Below are positions 44,458 to 56,749 of a stretch of DNA of 64,000 bases, one piece after another; position 1 is the stretch's first letter, and every line of letters begins with the position of its first letter. A model generated the notes under the pieces. That model was not told the DNA's origin, made no database searches, and was given only the letters and a program-made list of their open reading frames with translations. This stretch comes from Nematostella vectensis (taxonomy: Eukaryota; Cnidaria; Anthozoa; Actiniaria; Edwardsiidae), in assembly GCF_932526225.1 (NCBI RefSeq), contig NC_064047.1, positions 6,509,501 to 6,573,500 on the forward strand. Reading direction: 5' to 3'. The position numbers and the translations under genes were made by a program.

Positions 44458-47400
44458 GTAAGAGACCTTGAAATCTTTGCGGTGCAGTAGCTCGTCCAGT
44501 TGACTTTTCTTTTCTCCCTCTGCCATGTGTCTGCTAACAAACCGTGCGACCTGGTGGCATAAGGTTTTTTTTTATACTTTACAGGAGGGTATGATTACAT
44601 ATGATTTCTCTCAAAATACTGGGTAAGACGTGCCTGCTTAATATAGCTCCTTCCGCTGCCTGCTTAATATAGCCTCTTCCGCAGGCAACTCATAATAAAA
44701 AAGAACGGAAAGAATGGGTTAACTGTGGCGAAATTGCGGAGGAGGGAGACTAAGGAGAAGTAGAGAGGGAATGGGCCGGGGAGCGCTTACGGTTTGTCAC
44801 TTCCGTTTTTTTACCACAGGAAACCCAATCCTTTTTTTTCTTTTTCTGGTCTTTGAGATGCCTGCGGAGGAGGCTATGCTTGACATTGATTTTCATACAT
44901 TGTTAGCAAGCACATCACGTAAAGAATAATAGCATAAAGGTGCTAACAAAGCAACACACTAAAACATGAGAACGAATACGTCTTAGAAGAAAAAAGCAAA
45001 AAAATAAACAGCAAGGATGGGTGAATACGGAACTGAACCATTTTGAAATGGATTGTAGTAACAAAACGGAATAGGGACGAGTCAAAATACGCAAGATCCA
45101 TTTGAATTTGAATTTTTAGTTGAAAGCAATATTGAAGAATTACCTCAGCATTACTTGATCCAAAGTCTTCTTTATACCACTGAAAGATCTTGCTGAGGCG
45201 AATCTTAGAGGGGGAAAACATTTCAATATTCTCGTTGTTTAAAGCTAGCTACAATAAAGTTAACATTTCTATCCTAATGGCTTCTCGAAGTTTCGGGAAG
45301 TTAACATTAATAGGTGAGATTATAGGTGAAAAACATCTACAAAAAGTCTCTTAGATGTAGATGTAGATGTAGTGTTCTCCACCATTCGCTGATAGAGAAC
45401 AACAACATGCATTGCATTCTGGGTTAGTGAGGTGCCTTTTAGAGTCTATCAAACGCCATTTTATCATCCTAGCAAAATATCAAGTGACAGAGAGCATCCA
45501 TTTCCATCGACTCAGTTTTGGAAGCTTGTGATATTTTCGATTGAACAAGGTAATTATAAACGTATTCTTTTGATGAGATGATCACTTCGTGATTTCTTCA
45601 CATACTGTGTATTTGAATATTGCGTGAAAACATAACAAAGGTAAAAGACTGTTTAAAAAACAAGGATATGAAGATGCATGTATACGTTTACCTCTCGCTT
45701 GATCATGTTAATTCGACAACCGTCTTCACCTTCCAGGAAGGCCTCAGCTGCTACGTTCAGCTCTTCGTCAACTCCCTGCAAAAATAACCCAATAGTCCAG
45801 TTTCGAGTTCCGTTGTGCCTGCTGGTCATAGGCACAGAGGAAGCATAAATACAGTGCAAGCCTCGGTTTCAATTGAATCGATTGCAAATACCAGCGGAAT
45901 AATGAAGTATTCACAGGTTTTTGCTTTGTTTTATTCCAAGTTCCAGAGGATTCTCGCTAGTATGCGCATGAAATTTGCCTCAAGTCGAGGCTCACACTGT
46001 ATTTATGCATCCTTAGTCTGTTAGTCCAGCGGTCATAGTGGAACTAGAAATTGGGCTATTATACCTCCCTTTGTGAACGTGAGGTATATTTCTCATCCTG
46101 TGGCGGGGATTTTTCGAAGAAGATATTTTCAATCCGAAAGGCATAGGCATATTTTTACAAAAGCCACATACCACCCTCCCCCCCCCCCCCTCGCACCTTA
46201 AATTGTAGCCCGCTAAATGGATTGCGTTACATTGAAGCGGATAATATTACATTGTGTATAGCACGTTACTTTGGGTAGACTGCGTTACCTTAGCAGAGTA
46301 CGTTTTGATTGGTGGACAGCTCTTTGCACCGCAGACCAATGCAAAATGGACCTTGGGCTCAGGTTGGTCTAGTGCTATCTTTAGCCGAGGATCTTTTTTG
46401 CTGAATGGTCTGCGTATGGCGCCAATAGCGCGGCGGTTAGAGCGCAACACACCATTCTCGATGTCGTTCAAGCAATACACATGACCTCCAATGATGTAAC
46501 TGACAGTGTTAAAGAACTACAAATAAAGATATCAAATAAGCGTATAAAATCAGCTATACCATACCCCCCTCACCTTCATTTTATTAATTTTCTAGGGGCC
46601 CGTGTGCGGAATTTCTACCCCTTGGAATTGGTAAAATATAGTGTTTGAATAAATAAAACGGGTTTTATATTGTTTCAAAAGGTGAGAACTTTTTGGGGGC
46701 TCAAATTCCCCCTGCCGTTGAGGTCGTTGTTGCATAAGGTCCCTTCTAATTTCTCGCAATCTCCATTCACAGCTCTGCCACTGGTGGCCCAGTACTCTCA
46801 CAATTATTCTAGCATAAGCGCATATAGTGAATGCATAACTCATAGATGCCCCTCCCTCCAACCCAGTCTTTTTTTACCTTATATCTCTGCCACAGGTTGA
46901 CCGGTGGTCCCTTAGTGACGGTTGCATGTATGACCAGGGCATTGTAGATATTGATGAAGAAAGCAAGTTTTCCTTCACGTGAAGCTGTTTCCAGGTTCAC
47001 CCGCTGCAGTTCGGCTGTGTGCTTAACATAATCCTGGAATTGGGTGCTCTGCCCCATTGCTGTGTAGTCCACACCCTGAAAGAAAACAAACCTGTGTCAA
47101 AACGAAACAAAGAACTTTAGCATGACCTGTCAAAATATCTTACGAACCCCTAGGGAAAATAAAACATCTAAGAGGAAAAAAGTTTTACTTTTTTTATGTT
47201 GTTATGTTGCCAGTTAGCACTGAGCTGGTGAAACAGTCATTCTGCCTACAAATATTTCTTGGGGCATGTTTAAAGCCAATCAATTAATTATTTGCCCCAA
47301 ACCACTGGTTCTACCATCCATAGGTTGTACTGATGATGTTGATCATGACCAGATAATAATGACGAGAAAGGTGATGATGATGATGATAAGCCGATTTTTA

Positions 47401-49763
47401 AGATAAAAACATTAAAGGTTGTGATGGTAGTGTGGAATATTAATAATAAAGATGAGGAAAAGTGTCTCTGCATACTGTACCTTCCCGTCTGGAGATAAAT
47501 GCTTGTTGTAGAGCTGTAAAATAAGGTGACGCAACTCCTCCCCAACCTCTGGTGCTGGCCGCGGTTCACACAGGGATCCCAACCCAGCATTCAAGGCATT
47601 ACTTTCATCATCCTCAAGGAATCTATAAACCGAGGCATCATCCTTGAATTCAACTTCTTCACCTTCCACAGAATGGCCAAAACGTCGCTCAACTATCTGT
47701 TTACACATTTGGATGGCTTTCTCTCGCTCTGAAATAGGCAATAAAATTCGGTCAAAATAAGGGACGGACCATAAGAAATTTTAGGGGGTGTTTTTTTTCT
47801 TGCGGGATATTTTTTTCGGCACAGTGGCTGTGCTTTTTTTTTCTAATTTGTATGTTGTCGCTCTGAAGGATCTTTTTCAAGGAAAATTTATGTGGTAAAA
47901 TCTAATAAGGTGAAAATTGACGCAAGATAACATGACCTCTCAATTAATCAAAGCCAAATGCATTTCATATAATTATTTTTATAAAAAGATTGGAGAATTT
48001 TCAGGTTACATTGGTGATTGTTTCAATAAATGTAGGAACAAAAAAAGAATGTATTCTTAGATATCTCATCTTCGAATTATTAGTAAACAAGAACTGTTCA
48101 AGTGTATTGATTGGCAAGGCACACTGTCTATATACACTGGCTTTATTATGGGGTCAAATGACGGTGGGTACTAGGTTCAGTTAAACTGGCTTACACATTT
48201 TTTTTTGGTCATTTGTCTTGCAGGATTGTTTTTTTTTTTTTAATTTGAGTGAAAGGCGTGCGAGTTATTTTTTTGGATTTCCGCAACAACCCCCTAAACC
48301 TTCTAATGGTCTGTCCCTTTAAAAGGAGGGCTTCACATTACCCATGATGCATTGCTGAGGAGGCCAGTTCAAGTAAAAAATCATTAGATTTTACATTATA
48401 AACACTGTATGGATAATTAACACTGTAAGATTTTATATTATAAATGCCATGTAGATTTTAAATTATTAATAGTAGTTTTTTTTCTTGAGGGGTGCAGAAT
48501 TAAACTTTAAAAACAATTAGATTTTAGATCCATCATTGTAGCCATTGTTGACTAACAAAAGCTATAAACTGTATGATGTAGTAACGAGAAGTGCCAAGTT
48601 CATCACATACCAATTTGCCTTGTGCTGACTAACCAATCCACCACTTCTCTGCCAATAAATGAGTTCCTGTAAGTTTTGAGAAAGCCTGCCTTGTGATCTT
48701 TGACCAGACCACTTTCCCTAATGGCTTTTACTAGCTCTGCATACTCATCCATCTCACAGGTAAATGACACATCATCATCAGCATTTGGGCTGCCTGTGTC
48801 TTCACTGGGCTCAGGGGGAGGGGGTTGGGGTGCCTCTGGGGGAGGGGAGTGTTCTTTGATTTCTTTGATCAGCTCTTCCATCTTATCAGCAGACTATAGA
48901 GATCAAAGAATAATGGCATTCCTTTAAAATATAGCTTAAATAAGGGAATGCTGCTTGGAGGAGAGGGTTTGAGTGTTGTTGGTGGCTGGGTTGGGTGATG
49001 TGAAAATACTATTCAGATAAACGTAACAATAATTATTGTATCTTCTGATAATCACATTATCTACTGTATATACTATGAAAACTAAAAACATTTGTTCAAT
49101 GACCTAAATAGTGTTTATTACGCATTTATTACAATAATTATTATCCTTAAATCTTATTATCTGTATTATATGATTAACTTTTTTTGTTAAATTTAACTTG
49201 ATGTAAATAGTGCAATTTGGCCTTTCCCCTCCAATACAATAATTTTGAAATAAACTATTCATATCTATTCATAGCTCCATTGCATATCTAACTGGCAATG
49301 GTTGTACTTTATAGATACGAACAATAAGTGATATTTTGGGTCTCAGTGCCTAAATAAATCTAGTAGGCACTGTTTTTGCGTGTGAAATATTATAAACAAA
49401 TGATCTATGAGTGATCATTCAAAATTTCGCTAGAATGAAAACCCACTTAAGCTTGAATGCTATAATGTCAACGAAAATACAACTTAAAAATCTCAATATA
49501 GATAAAGCAAAATGTAAACAACTTTATTGAGAGATACCTACAAGTTTATCGAGGTCATCGAAGCCACCAACGTGAATGTTGTTAAAGAAGATCTGTGGAA
49601 CAGTTCGCTTTCCACTTCTCTCCATTGCTTCTTGTCGCCTCTCTGGATGTCTGTCCAAATTTATGTCAACAAACTCAAGGTTTAACTCATCTCGAAGCTT
49701 TGTTTTCGCTCGCACGCAGAAAGGGCACCCAGTTATAGAGAAGATAGTCACTCGTCCTTTCAT
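44425..49763 (-). CDS. Glutaredoxin-DEP-DUF547 fusion protein, 8 exons
   Basis: Exons in transcript order: 49763-49542, 48893-48611, 47728-47481, 47075-46878, 46516-46289, 45775-45692, 45248-45144, 44550-44425. They give 497 aa in a continuous frame. Residues 1-75 are a glutaredoxin with active site CPFC, TVPQIFF and HVGGFDDLDKL. A proline/acid linker (PPPEAPQPPPPEPSEDTGSP) follows. A DEP domain contains GFLKTYRNSFIGREVVDWLV and SVYRFL. The rest is DUF547: KLAFFINIYNALVIHA, IIGGHVYCLNDIENGVLR, HFALVCGAKSCPPI, LSKIFQWYKEDFG, and a terminal YNWALNSK. The first donor is a choice between CTT|GTAGGT (keeps phase, used here) and CTTGTAG|GTATCT. An in-frame TAG precedes the ATG. The family occurs in plants and marine invertebrates; its biochemical role is not established. 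The 3' UTR probably runs through the minisatellite to AATAAA signals near 42060-42100. Confidence 0.9.
47760..48318. mobile_element. MITE-like element, inverted termini about 33 bp
   Basis: AGGGACGGACCATAAGAA followed by TTTTAGGGGGTG matches in inverted orientation AACCCCCTAAACCTTCTAAT followed by GGTCTGTCCCT. The interior has T-tracts and no ORF. It is intronic in the DUF547 gene. Confidence 0.75.
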
Positions 49764-51059
49764 GTTCTAGAGAAAAATTAGCGCTTGTGCAGGCTAAAAG
49801 GTGTTAAAGCATCGGCTTAGCTGGATATGTAGTATATATGACACTTGTTACGCTTGCTTCCACCGATATTGGGAAAACTAAAATGCTAAAACCCCAAAGT
49901 TGACATCGTGTGCAATAAAACTCACATTTTAGACCAGGCGTTCCTCGCGCCGGTTAGACCTAGTCCCCTCGCATCCCGTGTCTGCCCCAAAAGTGAGTAC
50001 AACGACCACGGACTAAAGTATAATTTTATCTCAAAAGTATCTCTTGCTAGTGTTAAAAAAAGCACGAACCTAAACTGGTTCTACCCTCCTTCCTAAAGCG
50101 AGCTCTGTCCCTACGTCTTACCTCGTACCATTTTCAACGCCGCATTTTGTAACCGCCCCCTCCTGGTAAATTGGTAAACTCGACCCCAAATGGCCCGTTT
50201 TTTTTTTCTTTTTCCTTATAGCCCGTGAAAAAACAAACCGAAATCAAGCGATTTGTCAAACAAAATTTAGACATTTTGGATTTATGCTAGTTTATGGACC
50301 GTCTTCTAGTGACTAGGGGACCCGCGCTAAGAGACACGCGACCTTTCTGATCTGGGTGGCAAATTTAAAACAAAATAATCACATGAATGACTGCGCCCGT
50401 CACGCCAGAGAACGACGAAAAAGTCAAATCTTTAAATAAAAATAAACAATTTCTTAAAAAAAAAATTATAGCGATTTTTTTCGAAAGCGCTAAATAAGTT
50501 GCTTTTTGTTGCTGTTATTTTACCGCTAAAAGCCTGAGCGCGCGCTAGTTTGCCACCCAAACAGTCACGTGATCTCTTATGCCTAGTGCACACTAGAAAT
50601 ATAACAACATAACGACATGGGCGCGCGCACTATGTTTAGCCCGACATCGACATGGACATAATGACATAAAAGAAAAAAACTGTTTTTTCTCTTATGTCGT
50701 TATGTCCATGTCGTTATGTCGAAGATAAGAGTGTGCGCGCCCATGTCGTTATGTCGTTATGTCATATGTAACTAGTGTGCACTAGGCATTAGCGCAAGTC
50801 CCCTATTGAAAGCGAGGCTTTAGTCTTTTGGTAATTTGGACTGTTGTTCAAAATCGTTTTTGCAACTACTTATTTTCGTTTTAACCAAATACCGCATTTC
50901 AAGCCCTTTTTCCTAGAATGTTTAGCTTTAAACTTCATCATAGCAGGGGCACAAATGTTCCAACAAGAGCGATTGGAAAGCGCGCGCTGATGATGACATA
51001 ATTTTGATCATTCGTAACCGCCACTGTAAAACGTTTCTGTGCTTTCCAAGTCCAAGAAA
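49764..51059. other. Divergent intergenic region; includes a 209-bp MITE
   Basis: Separates the glutaredoxin-DEP-DUF547 gene (-) from the secreted-protein gene (+). Apart from the MITE at 50580-50788 I see no gene. GC-skewed patches (GAGCGCGCGC near 50536, GCGCGCGC near 50980) may be promoter sequence; no TATA box stands out. Confidence 0.5.
50580..50788. mobile_element. MITE with TGCCTAGTGCACACTAG termini and TTA target duplication
   Basis: Left TGCCTAGTGCACACTAG and right CTAGTGTGCACTAGGCA. TTA lies on both sides (50577-50579, 50789-50791). The interior repeats GACATAACGACATAACGACA-like blocks in both orientations (ATGTCGTTATGTC), giving a long imperfect foldback. Confidence 0.9.
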
Positions 51060-53554
51060 ATGCCGCCAGCACAAACTGCACTTCTGTTATTTCTACAAAG
51101 TTTGTGCTGTTGTCTTGCAGGTAAGGCATTCCTTAATTTGCAGAGGGGGAGATAGAAGAACGAATTTTTGCAACATTGTGGCAATGAAATGATTTTATAT
51201 CTGTTGAACATTGATGAAAACATGGAACATGAAAACGATCAACTTTATATAAAATTGGGACAACAAGCTAATGAAATATAGGAAGCAGAATCAAAATTCA
51301 TTTCTAACACAATGATTCTTTTGGTTATGGATTTATTTAAGGTAATTCCCTCGAAATAGTTCTACAACCCAGATTTTTTTTTAAACTTGGCAAAAACAAT
51401 ATTGAGGTTAAGGGCTTTCAAAAAATGTAATAAAAAAAATGGGGGTACCGACATCGTTTTCACAACAAAGGGGCGTAGAGTTGACGTGTTTTTTCTTGAT
51501 CGCGCGATGAAACTTCCCAGCTTTTAGTTTTCAAGAGTGCCTATAGTCTTTAGAAAATTAAGTTCTGTTTGTCGAGCTGCCAAAATCCGATCTCCTAAAC
51601 AATAACCCGTAGTTGCTTACGTTCAAAACAAATCACATTTAAGAGATCGCACTAAAAGACACTGTTTTCGCCACTATTTATACGGTAAAAAGTGCCATTT
51701 TGAAGTATTTTACGGCTTTTAAGAGGAAATAAACAAACTTCTACAACCCAACTTTTTTCTTCTTTCAGTATATCATTTTTTCCGTATATAATTAAAAAAT
51801 GGGGGTAACCAACTTCGTTTCTGTGTCGAAGCGATTTTAAGTTAAAAAGCGCGCCTTTTGCTTTGTTTACTTGTACAACTGTGGCGCGCGCGCACTTAAT
51901 ACCGGAAAATTCGAACAAACAGCGCCACTATGCGCAGAAGTGGTGCGCAGTGCAATTCAAGGGAATTACCTTAACGTATTTTATCAAGACCACTCCAAAG
52001 TAGAGAGCTAGACCACGGGCTAAAGGATAATTTGACTCCAACATGATGTCTTATGTCCTGTTAGTGTTGCATAAAGCACGTATTCCTACCTAACTTGGTT
52101 ATATGTTCGAGCTGTGTCCCTACGCGTTACTTAGTACCAAAGCGCCATTAAACCTTGCGATAATTTATTTGATAAAATGCTGAGCTTTTGTGTGCCCAAA
52201 TAGTCGTGTTCGTGAACCAGAAGAATAAATACAATACACCAAAAACTGGAATTCGACTCTGCCAAATTTTCGTCTTTAATGACTTCAGGGCAGACCTGAA
52301 GAAGTCTTATTTAAGACAAAAATTTGGCAGTCGAATTCCAGTTTATCCAGTGATTGTGTCATAGAGAGTTTACCATAGACTGCCATGACATGCCAATACA
52401 TTGACTGACATTGACTACTATGTACTGCAATGACATGCTATTGACTACCATGTATTGCCATGTTATATCACATCCTCGTTCCCAGGGTCCCACCCTCCCC
52501 TACCCTCTTTCCCCAAAGGGATATGAGGGGAAGACCCCGGGAACGAGGATGGTTATATCATTGACTACCATGTACTGCAATGACATGTCATGGACTAAGG
52601 TTGTATGCTTGGTGTAGCAACCGCCTTTTATTTCGTGACCTTATATCATGGTCACGATACCCATTGGTAAAGAAGCTTGATATTGCTATATTCGTGACGA
52701 TAGTCACGCAGTCATAGCCCGCTTGAAAGTGTTACGAGAAAACACGAAGGGATAGTGCGTACCGGAGAAGCGAAAATATAACCAGTTGAGGATGGAATGC
52801 GTGCTTTACCTAACACAAACAAGACATTTGACATGATTTCGTATCCTGTAGCCCGTGGCTAGACAAATTACAAAAAAAACGGATGGAATTTTCCACCATT
52901 ACAGAGTATCATCCTCCACTAGTACCAGGTCCCCACGTTAGCTCGACACCTCCGCCTAGCGAGACAAAGCTCACGACCCCTCCCCCAAAGAAACATCCTG
53001 TGGTAAAAGACTTGACTAAAGCAAAGGCATGGGTAGGTTGTGGTCAGGATCCCGCGGAGGTCTGTGGAGGAGTTTACGTGGAGATGGAACGATTACCAAA
53101 AGAATTAGAAAAGCTGATTATATCTTACAACAACGACAACATCAACAACAACAACGACGGAGACAACAACAGCAGCAACGACTTTTCTTTAAATGGTGGA
53201 AAATTTGACGACGAATTTCAAAACGCGGAGGAGCTTTCAGACTTTACCAACGGCAGCAATGGTTTCTGGGAAAACATCGACGACGGAATTCACCTTCACG
53301 ACGCTGGTAGCGAAGAAGAGAATAGATTAATCAAGAAGAAATTAAAATCGATTTACGAGTACGAAGTTACTACGGAGGATAATACCCACGAGCCTGTGAC
53401 AATACCGACTAAAAATAAATACGTTCAGCATTGGCACTACGGGTTTATTTATGGACGCAAAAAAGCCACACGATTTCAGTCGCCCGAGGAAATGTATTAC
53501 GAAGATGTTGAAGAGGATTTTGAGAGCAACTGGGAAAGCTTGATGCACAATTAG
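51060..53554 (+). CDS. Novel secreted acidic protein, 2 exons, possible amidated peptide precursor
   Basis: Exon 1, 51060-51120, encodes MPPAQTALLLFLQSLCCCLA, a textbook signal peptide, and ends at G|GTAAGG. Exon 2 starts after CCACCATTACAG at 52905 in the matching phase and ends TAG 53552-53554, giving 236 aa. The mature chain starts EYHPPLVPGPH. It has a Pro/Thr-rich stretch, two Cys (C-x7-C, probable disulfide), an Asn/Asp low-complexity segment, and a C-terminal part containing QHWHYGFIYGRKK. Gly-Arg-Lys-Lys is an amidation/cleavage signal, so a C-terminally amidated HWHYGFIY peptide is conceivable. Tyr/Glu-rich YYEDVEEDFESNW follows. I do not recognise a family. An alternative is an unspliced 223-codon frame from 52883, which would lack a signal peptide. 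Small hairpins (GTGACGATAGTCAC, about 52695) and three transposon remnants lie in the intron. Confidence 0.65.
51341..51970. mobile_element. TTAA-flanked MITE, 630 bp
   Basis: GGTAATTCCCTCGAA and TTCAAGGGAATTACC are inverted termini, with TTAA on both sides (51337-51340, 51971-51974), a piggyBac-type target. Internally TCTACAACCCA and AAAAATGGGGGTA each occur twice, so the interior is itself an old duplication. No transposase. Confidence 0.75.
52241..52345. repeat. Foldback, arms about 33 bp
   Basis: AACTGGAATTCGACTCTGCC ... ATTTTCGTCTT mirrors AAGACAAAAATTTGGCAGTC ... GAATTCCAGTTT. It is in the intron of the secreted-protein gene. Confidence 0.8.
52471..52552. mobile_element. Short CTCGTTCCC-type MITE with 8-bp target duplication
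   Basis: CATCCTCGTTCCCAGGGTC and GACCCCGGGAACGAGGATG are inverted. TTATATCA flanks both sides (52463-52470, 52553-52560), an hAT-like duplication length. It landed in a degenerate repeat of TTGACTACCATGTACTGCAA. Confidence 0.85.
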
Positions 53555-56500
53555 CTTTCCATAACGTTAAGAGGACTGGAAAAAATACAGCAATCAGGGG
53601 CTCATTAATGGGGGCAGTTATTTTATTAGTATCATATTTGTGTCGCGGCGTTTTTTATTGAAATATTTTTAGATACGCGCGCACTAACAGGCCATTCCGC
53701 TACTTTGACATGGGTGGAGAGGACTTATCACGCATTAGAGTCTTTGCCTCGTACTCAGGCGTCTTTTTACAATACATTGCATTACATTACTATTAAGTCA
53801 AAGGATTTTTTAGGGCAGAGGTTCTGAGGGCAAGGCAATCATATACATAACGCCCTACTCAGGCCGCTATGTCATTTGTCGGTGAAAATATGATATTGGC
53901 TTTTCGGGCCTCGAACCAGAGGGTAGACACATATATAATATCGTGGCCATCTTTTTAGCGTAATGACCAGCAATATGAACTTAATAACTACCGAGTCATA
54001 GTTTGTGTACATGGTTTTTCCAGTGGTTATTAATATCAGAGCTCTCTTTTTAACAACAACATTTCTTAAATCTTCTTTGTCTGCATAGATAGCATTCCCG
54101 TGAGTTTTGAGAAAAAGAAACCAACAGGATTCAGAGGAAACTAACCGTCGGCAAATCGTCGAGCAAGTTTTTGTCCGCCTGAGTGGAACGCTTGATACAT
54201 TTCTTCCCCACTAAACTGGAACTTATCTTAAAACAGCAGCTATTTGCAGTTTTTTTCCGACGATTGTGAAAACACTTGGTTTTTTCAATACATCGCTCTT
54301 GTGCTCTATTATTCTTGGCAGTATTTCGTGCCTAACGAAATCTAACTTTTTGACGATTGTTTTCCAGACAGTTAATATTCAGTTCGCTTACTGATTGTTT
54401 CTTCAAAAAACCTTTAAAAAAGTATACAATGAACAATTTCACGAGCGTTGCATAATTACCTATAACAGTTTTATAATACAATCTTTTTTATAAGAACGTG
54501 TAATTTCCAGTTGAGGCTGGGCCTTTTTTTGGGGGGGAAGGGGGACATTTTATGACGGAAGTTTTTTTTAACGATGTTCTTAAATTTTAGTGTATATGAA
54601 AATATATTACCCAATGATAAGGAAGAGAATTAAACTAATGATAAATAAACAATAAAAGATTGTTACTATCAAAACAATTTGATTCGGCATTTCAGAACTC
54701 ATCAGAACTAAAAAAATAAAAATTCTGCTATCTGAGCCTCGGCGCGTTCTTAGCATGTTCTTAAAATTTAGTGAAATCTCAGGCTGGACGTTTTTATAAA
54801 AAGGGTTTTATAAAAATAAAAAGAGTGTATATCTCCCGCCTTTCAAAGTCGGCGAAAGTGCAGTATGATTGGGAAAGAATGATCACCATTTGAAACCCAA
54901 GCTTTTTAAAATCTTTGACGTAAGAAGGAGAAAAAGAACGACTGCTGATTGGTTAGTTAATTGAAGAGCTGCACTGGACCGACGTGTGTTGAAAAAAAAG
55001 CGGAACTTATTTAGAAAATTGGTATACCATTGTGAAATTTGCTTTACAGCGGACACAGCTCAGACACGATAGTGGCTTCACTAACTGCCCTATATTAATA
55101 TCTCGCAAATTCGCTGATTTTAGTGTAAGAAACTTCTTGATTCAGTTGGACTTGACTTCCCCTCTCGTCCAATTCGACTACTTCTAGTTTAAGGAGCCCT
55201 TTATTGTTTTCTACCGATATTTGAAGACAAATTGTATGTATATCTAAACATCTAAGAAAAAAAAGTGTTTTATTTACCGAATTCAATAAAAACATCGCAA
55301 CAGCGTCCCCAAATCAATCGATGGAAATTGAAGCTTTCTATCTCACTTTCTCACACTTGGTACTTTGCTATAGGATGACGAAATAGCGTCTGTCGGAGGC
55401 CCTTTGATATGAGGGCCATGCTGAACAATTTTGACCAATCAGATTCGGCATAAACACCGTAAACATTTTGAGAAAAACGTTCATCCAATGAGAAACGCCG
55501 AACGTTGTTCAAAAATACGAATGAACGAGCCGTTTTCCCAGTCGACTACAAGTACAAGATCAAATAAACAAGCACTTGCATATTTCTGTTTGTTTTTAAA
55601 AAATAGGCATTTATAGTCTATAGGAATATCATAATTCTGAACATTCCTGCATCTCAGTATATAGCATCAACTAATTTCATATATATTCATAATTTCATCC
55701 GCCAGAAACTCATATCTTAAGGCATTTCGTGACCTGGGGCGAGTTCAGTAAAGCTGCGAAGGCCTGGGTCTCTAACAGTGGAACGCCTGGGATATTTCAT
55801 AATGCATACCAAACTTTTGCTCTCCTTTTTCCTTCTTCAGGTCTAACGGAGACTGGTCCGAGCGCATGGTGATAATACTACTGACAATAGCATTATTGTG
55901 CACTCCGACTAAATCGTGATGACTAAAGCCTGGAATCAGAATTCTGTTCCCCGTAAACAACAAAAGAACATTACTTATAACCTTCGCGGGTCGTGTGTTC
56001 ACCTCGGGGGGCAAAACCTAGACGACTGTTACGACCCTTACAACTGTTACGACTATATGGAAACCAGGCTTTAGAAAACACTTTTAGTCGTATACAACCT
56101 ATCTACGACATGTCTTAGTCCTGAATTGTAATTCAGTGTGTACACTACGACTTTCTTAAGGGTGATTTAGACAGCACGATTTAGTTGTATGCGACACTTT
56201 TAAAACCCGAGACGTAAAGTGTAAATACAACTCCGCTACGATGCTTGACTACGAAAGTCGTAGTGTGTAATTCAGGTCTAATATCACATTCACACCAGCA
56301 CTTAAACCAGTTTAAATGTGGTTTAATTAAACTGGTTTAAATCTCAATCTCCCAAGAGTGGGCAGAACCAAGAAAAAAACTGAATAGATTCTGCTGTACA
56401 TGTTACTAAGAGATCATTCAGCTAGTAAGAATTCGACACAATGAGAAACTTGGCAAGTTATCAGGCAAAGAAAAACCTTAACTAAACATGGTTTTAGTGT

Positions 56501-56749
56501 GAATGCAGCATTCTTAACTCGTCGTAGGCAGGTCGCATAGGACTAAATCGTGCTGTCTAAATCGGCCTTTAGAGAATACTCCAAATGGCTGCCAGGAAAG
56601 ACGTATAGACAACAAAAACACCGTTTAGCGGCCAAAACAATAACAAAAACACAACGCTAAGGCGTTATCAGGCGTTGACCGGGCAACGTTTAAAGCAGAT
56701 CTGCTTTAGTGTGTGTCTGGGCTCTTAGGGAAGGAACGCCTGGAGTATT
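53555..56749. other. Intergenic/3' flanking region, no supported gene
   Basis: AT-rich. Holds a diverged copy (about 54760-54840) of the repeat also at 9850, and the MITE at 56150-56580. At about 55760-55802 there is a displaced copy of the sequence around the USP stop codon (GGAACGCCTGGGATATTTCA against GGAACGCCTGGAGTATTTCA at 56733). Short ORFs here show no family features. Confidence 0.5.
56150..56580. mobile_element. MITE with GATTTAGACAGCACGATTTA termini
   Basis: GATTTAGACAGCACGATTTA (about 56166) continuing GTTGTATGCGAC is matched in inverted orientation by GTCGCATAGGACTAAATCGT continuing GCTGTCTAAATC (to about 56563). The interior has a nested palindrome AACTGGTTTAAAT / GTTTAAATGTGGTTTAATTA. 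It lies just downstream of the USP stop codon, probably in 3' UTR or flank. Confidence 0.8.

Noticed and set aside
55772-56014. 80-codon minus ORF downstream of USP
   Set aside because: No USP similarity; the enzyme already ends with the expected QAYMLFYER and a stop at 56750.
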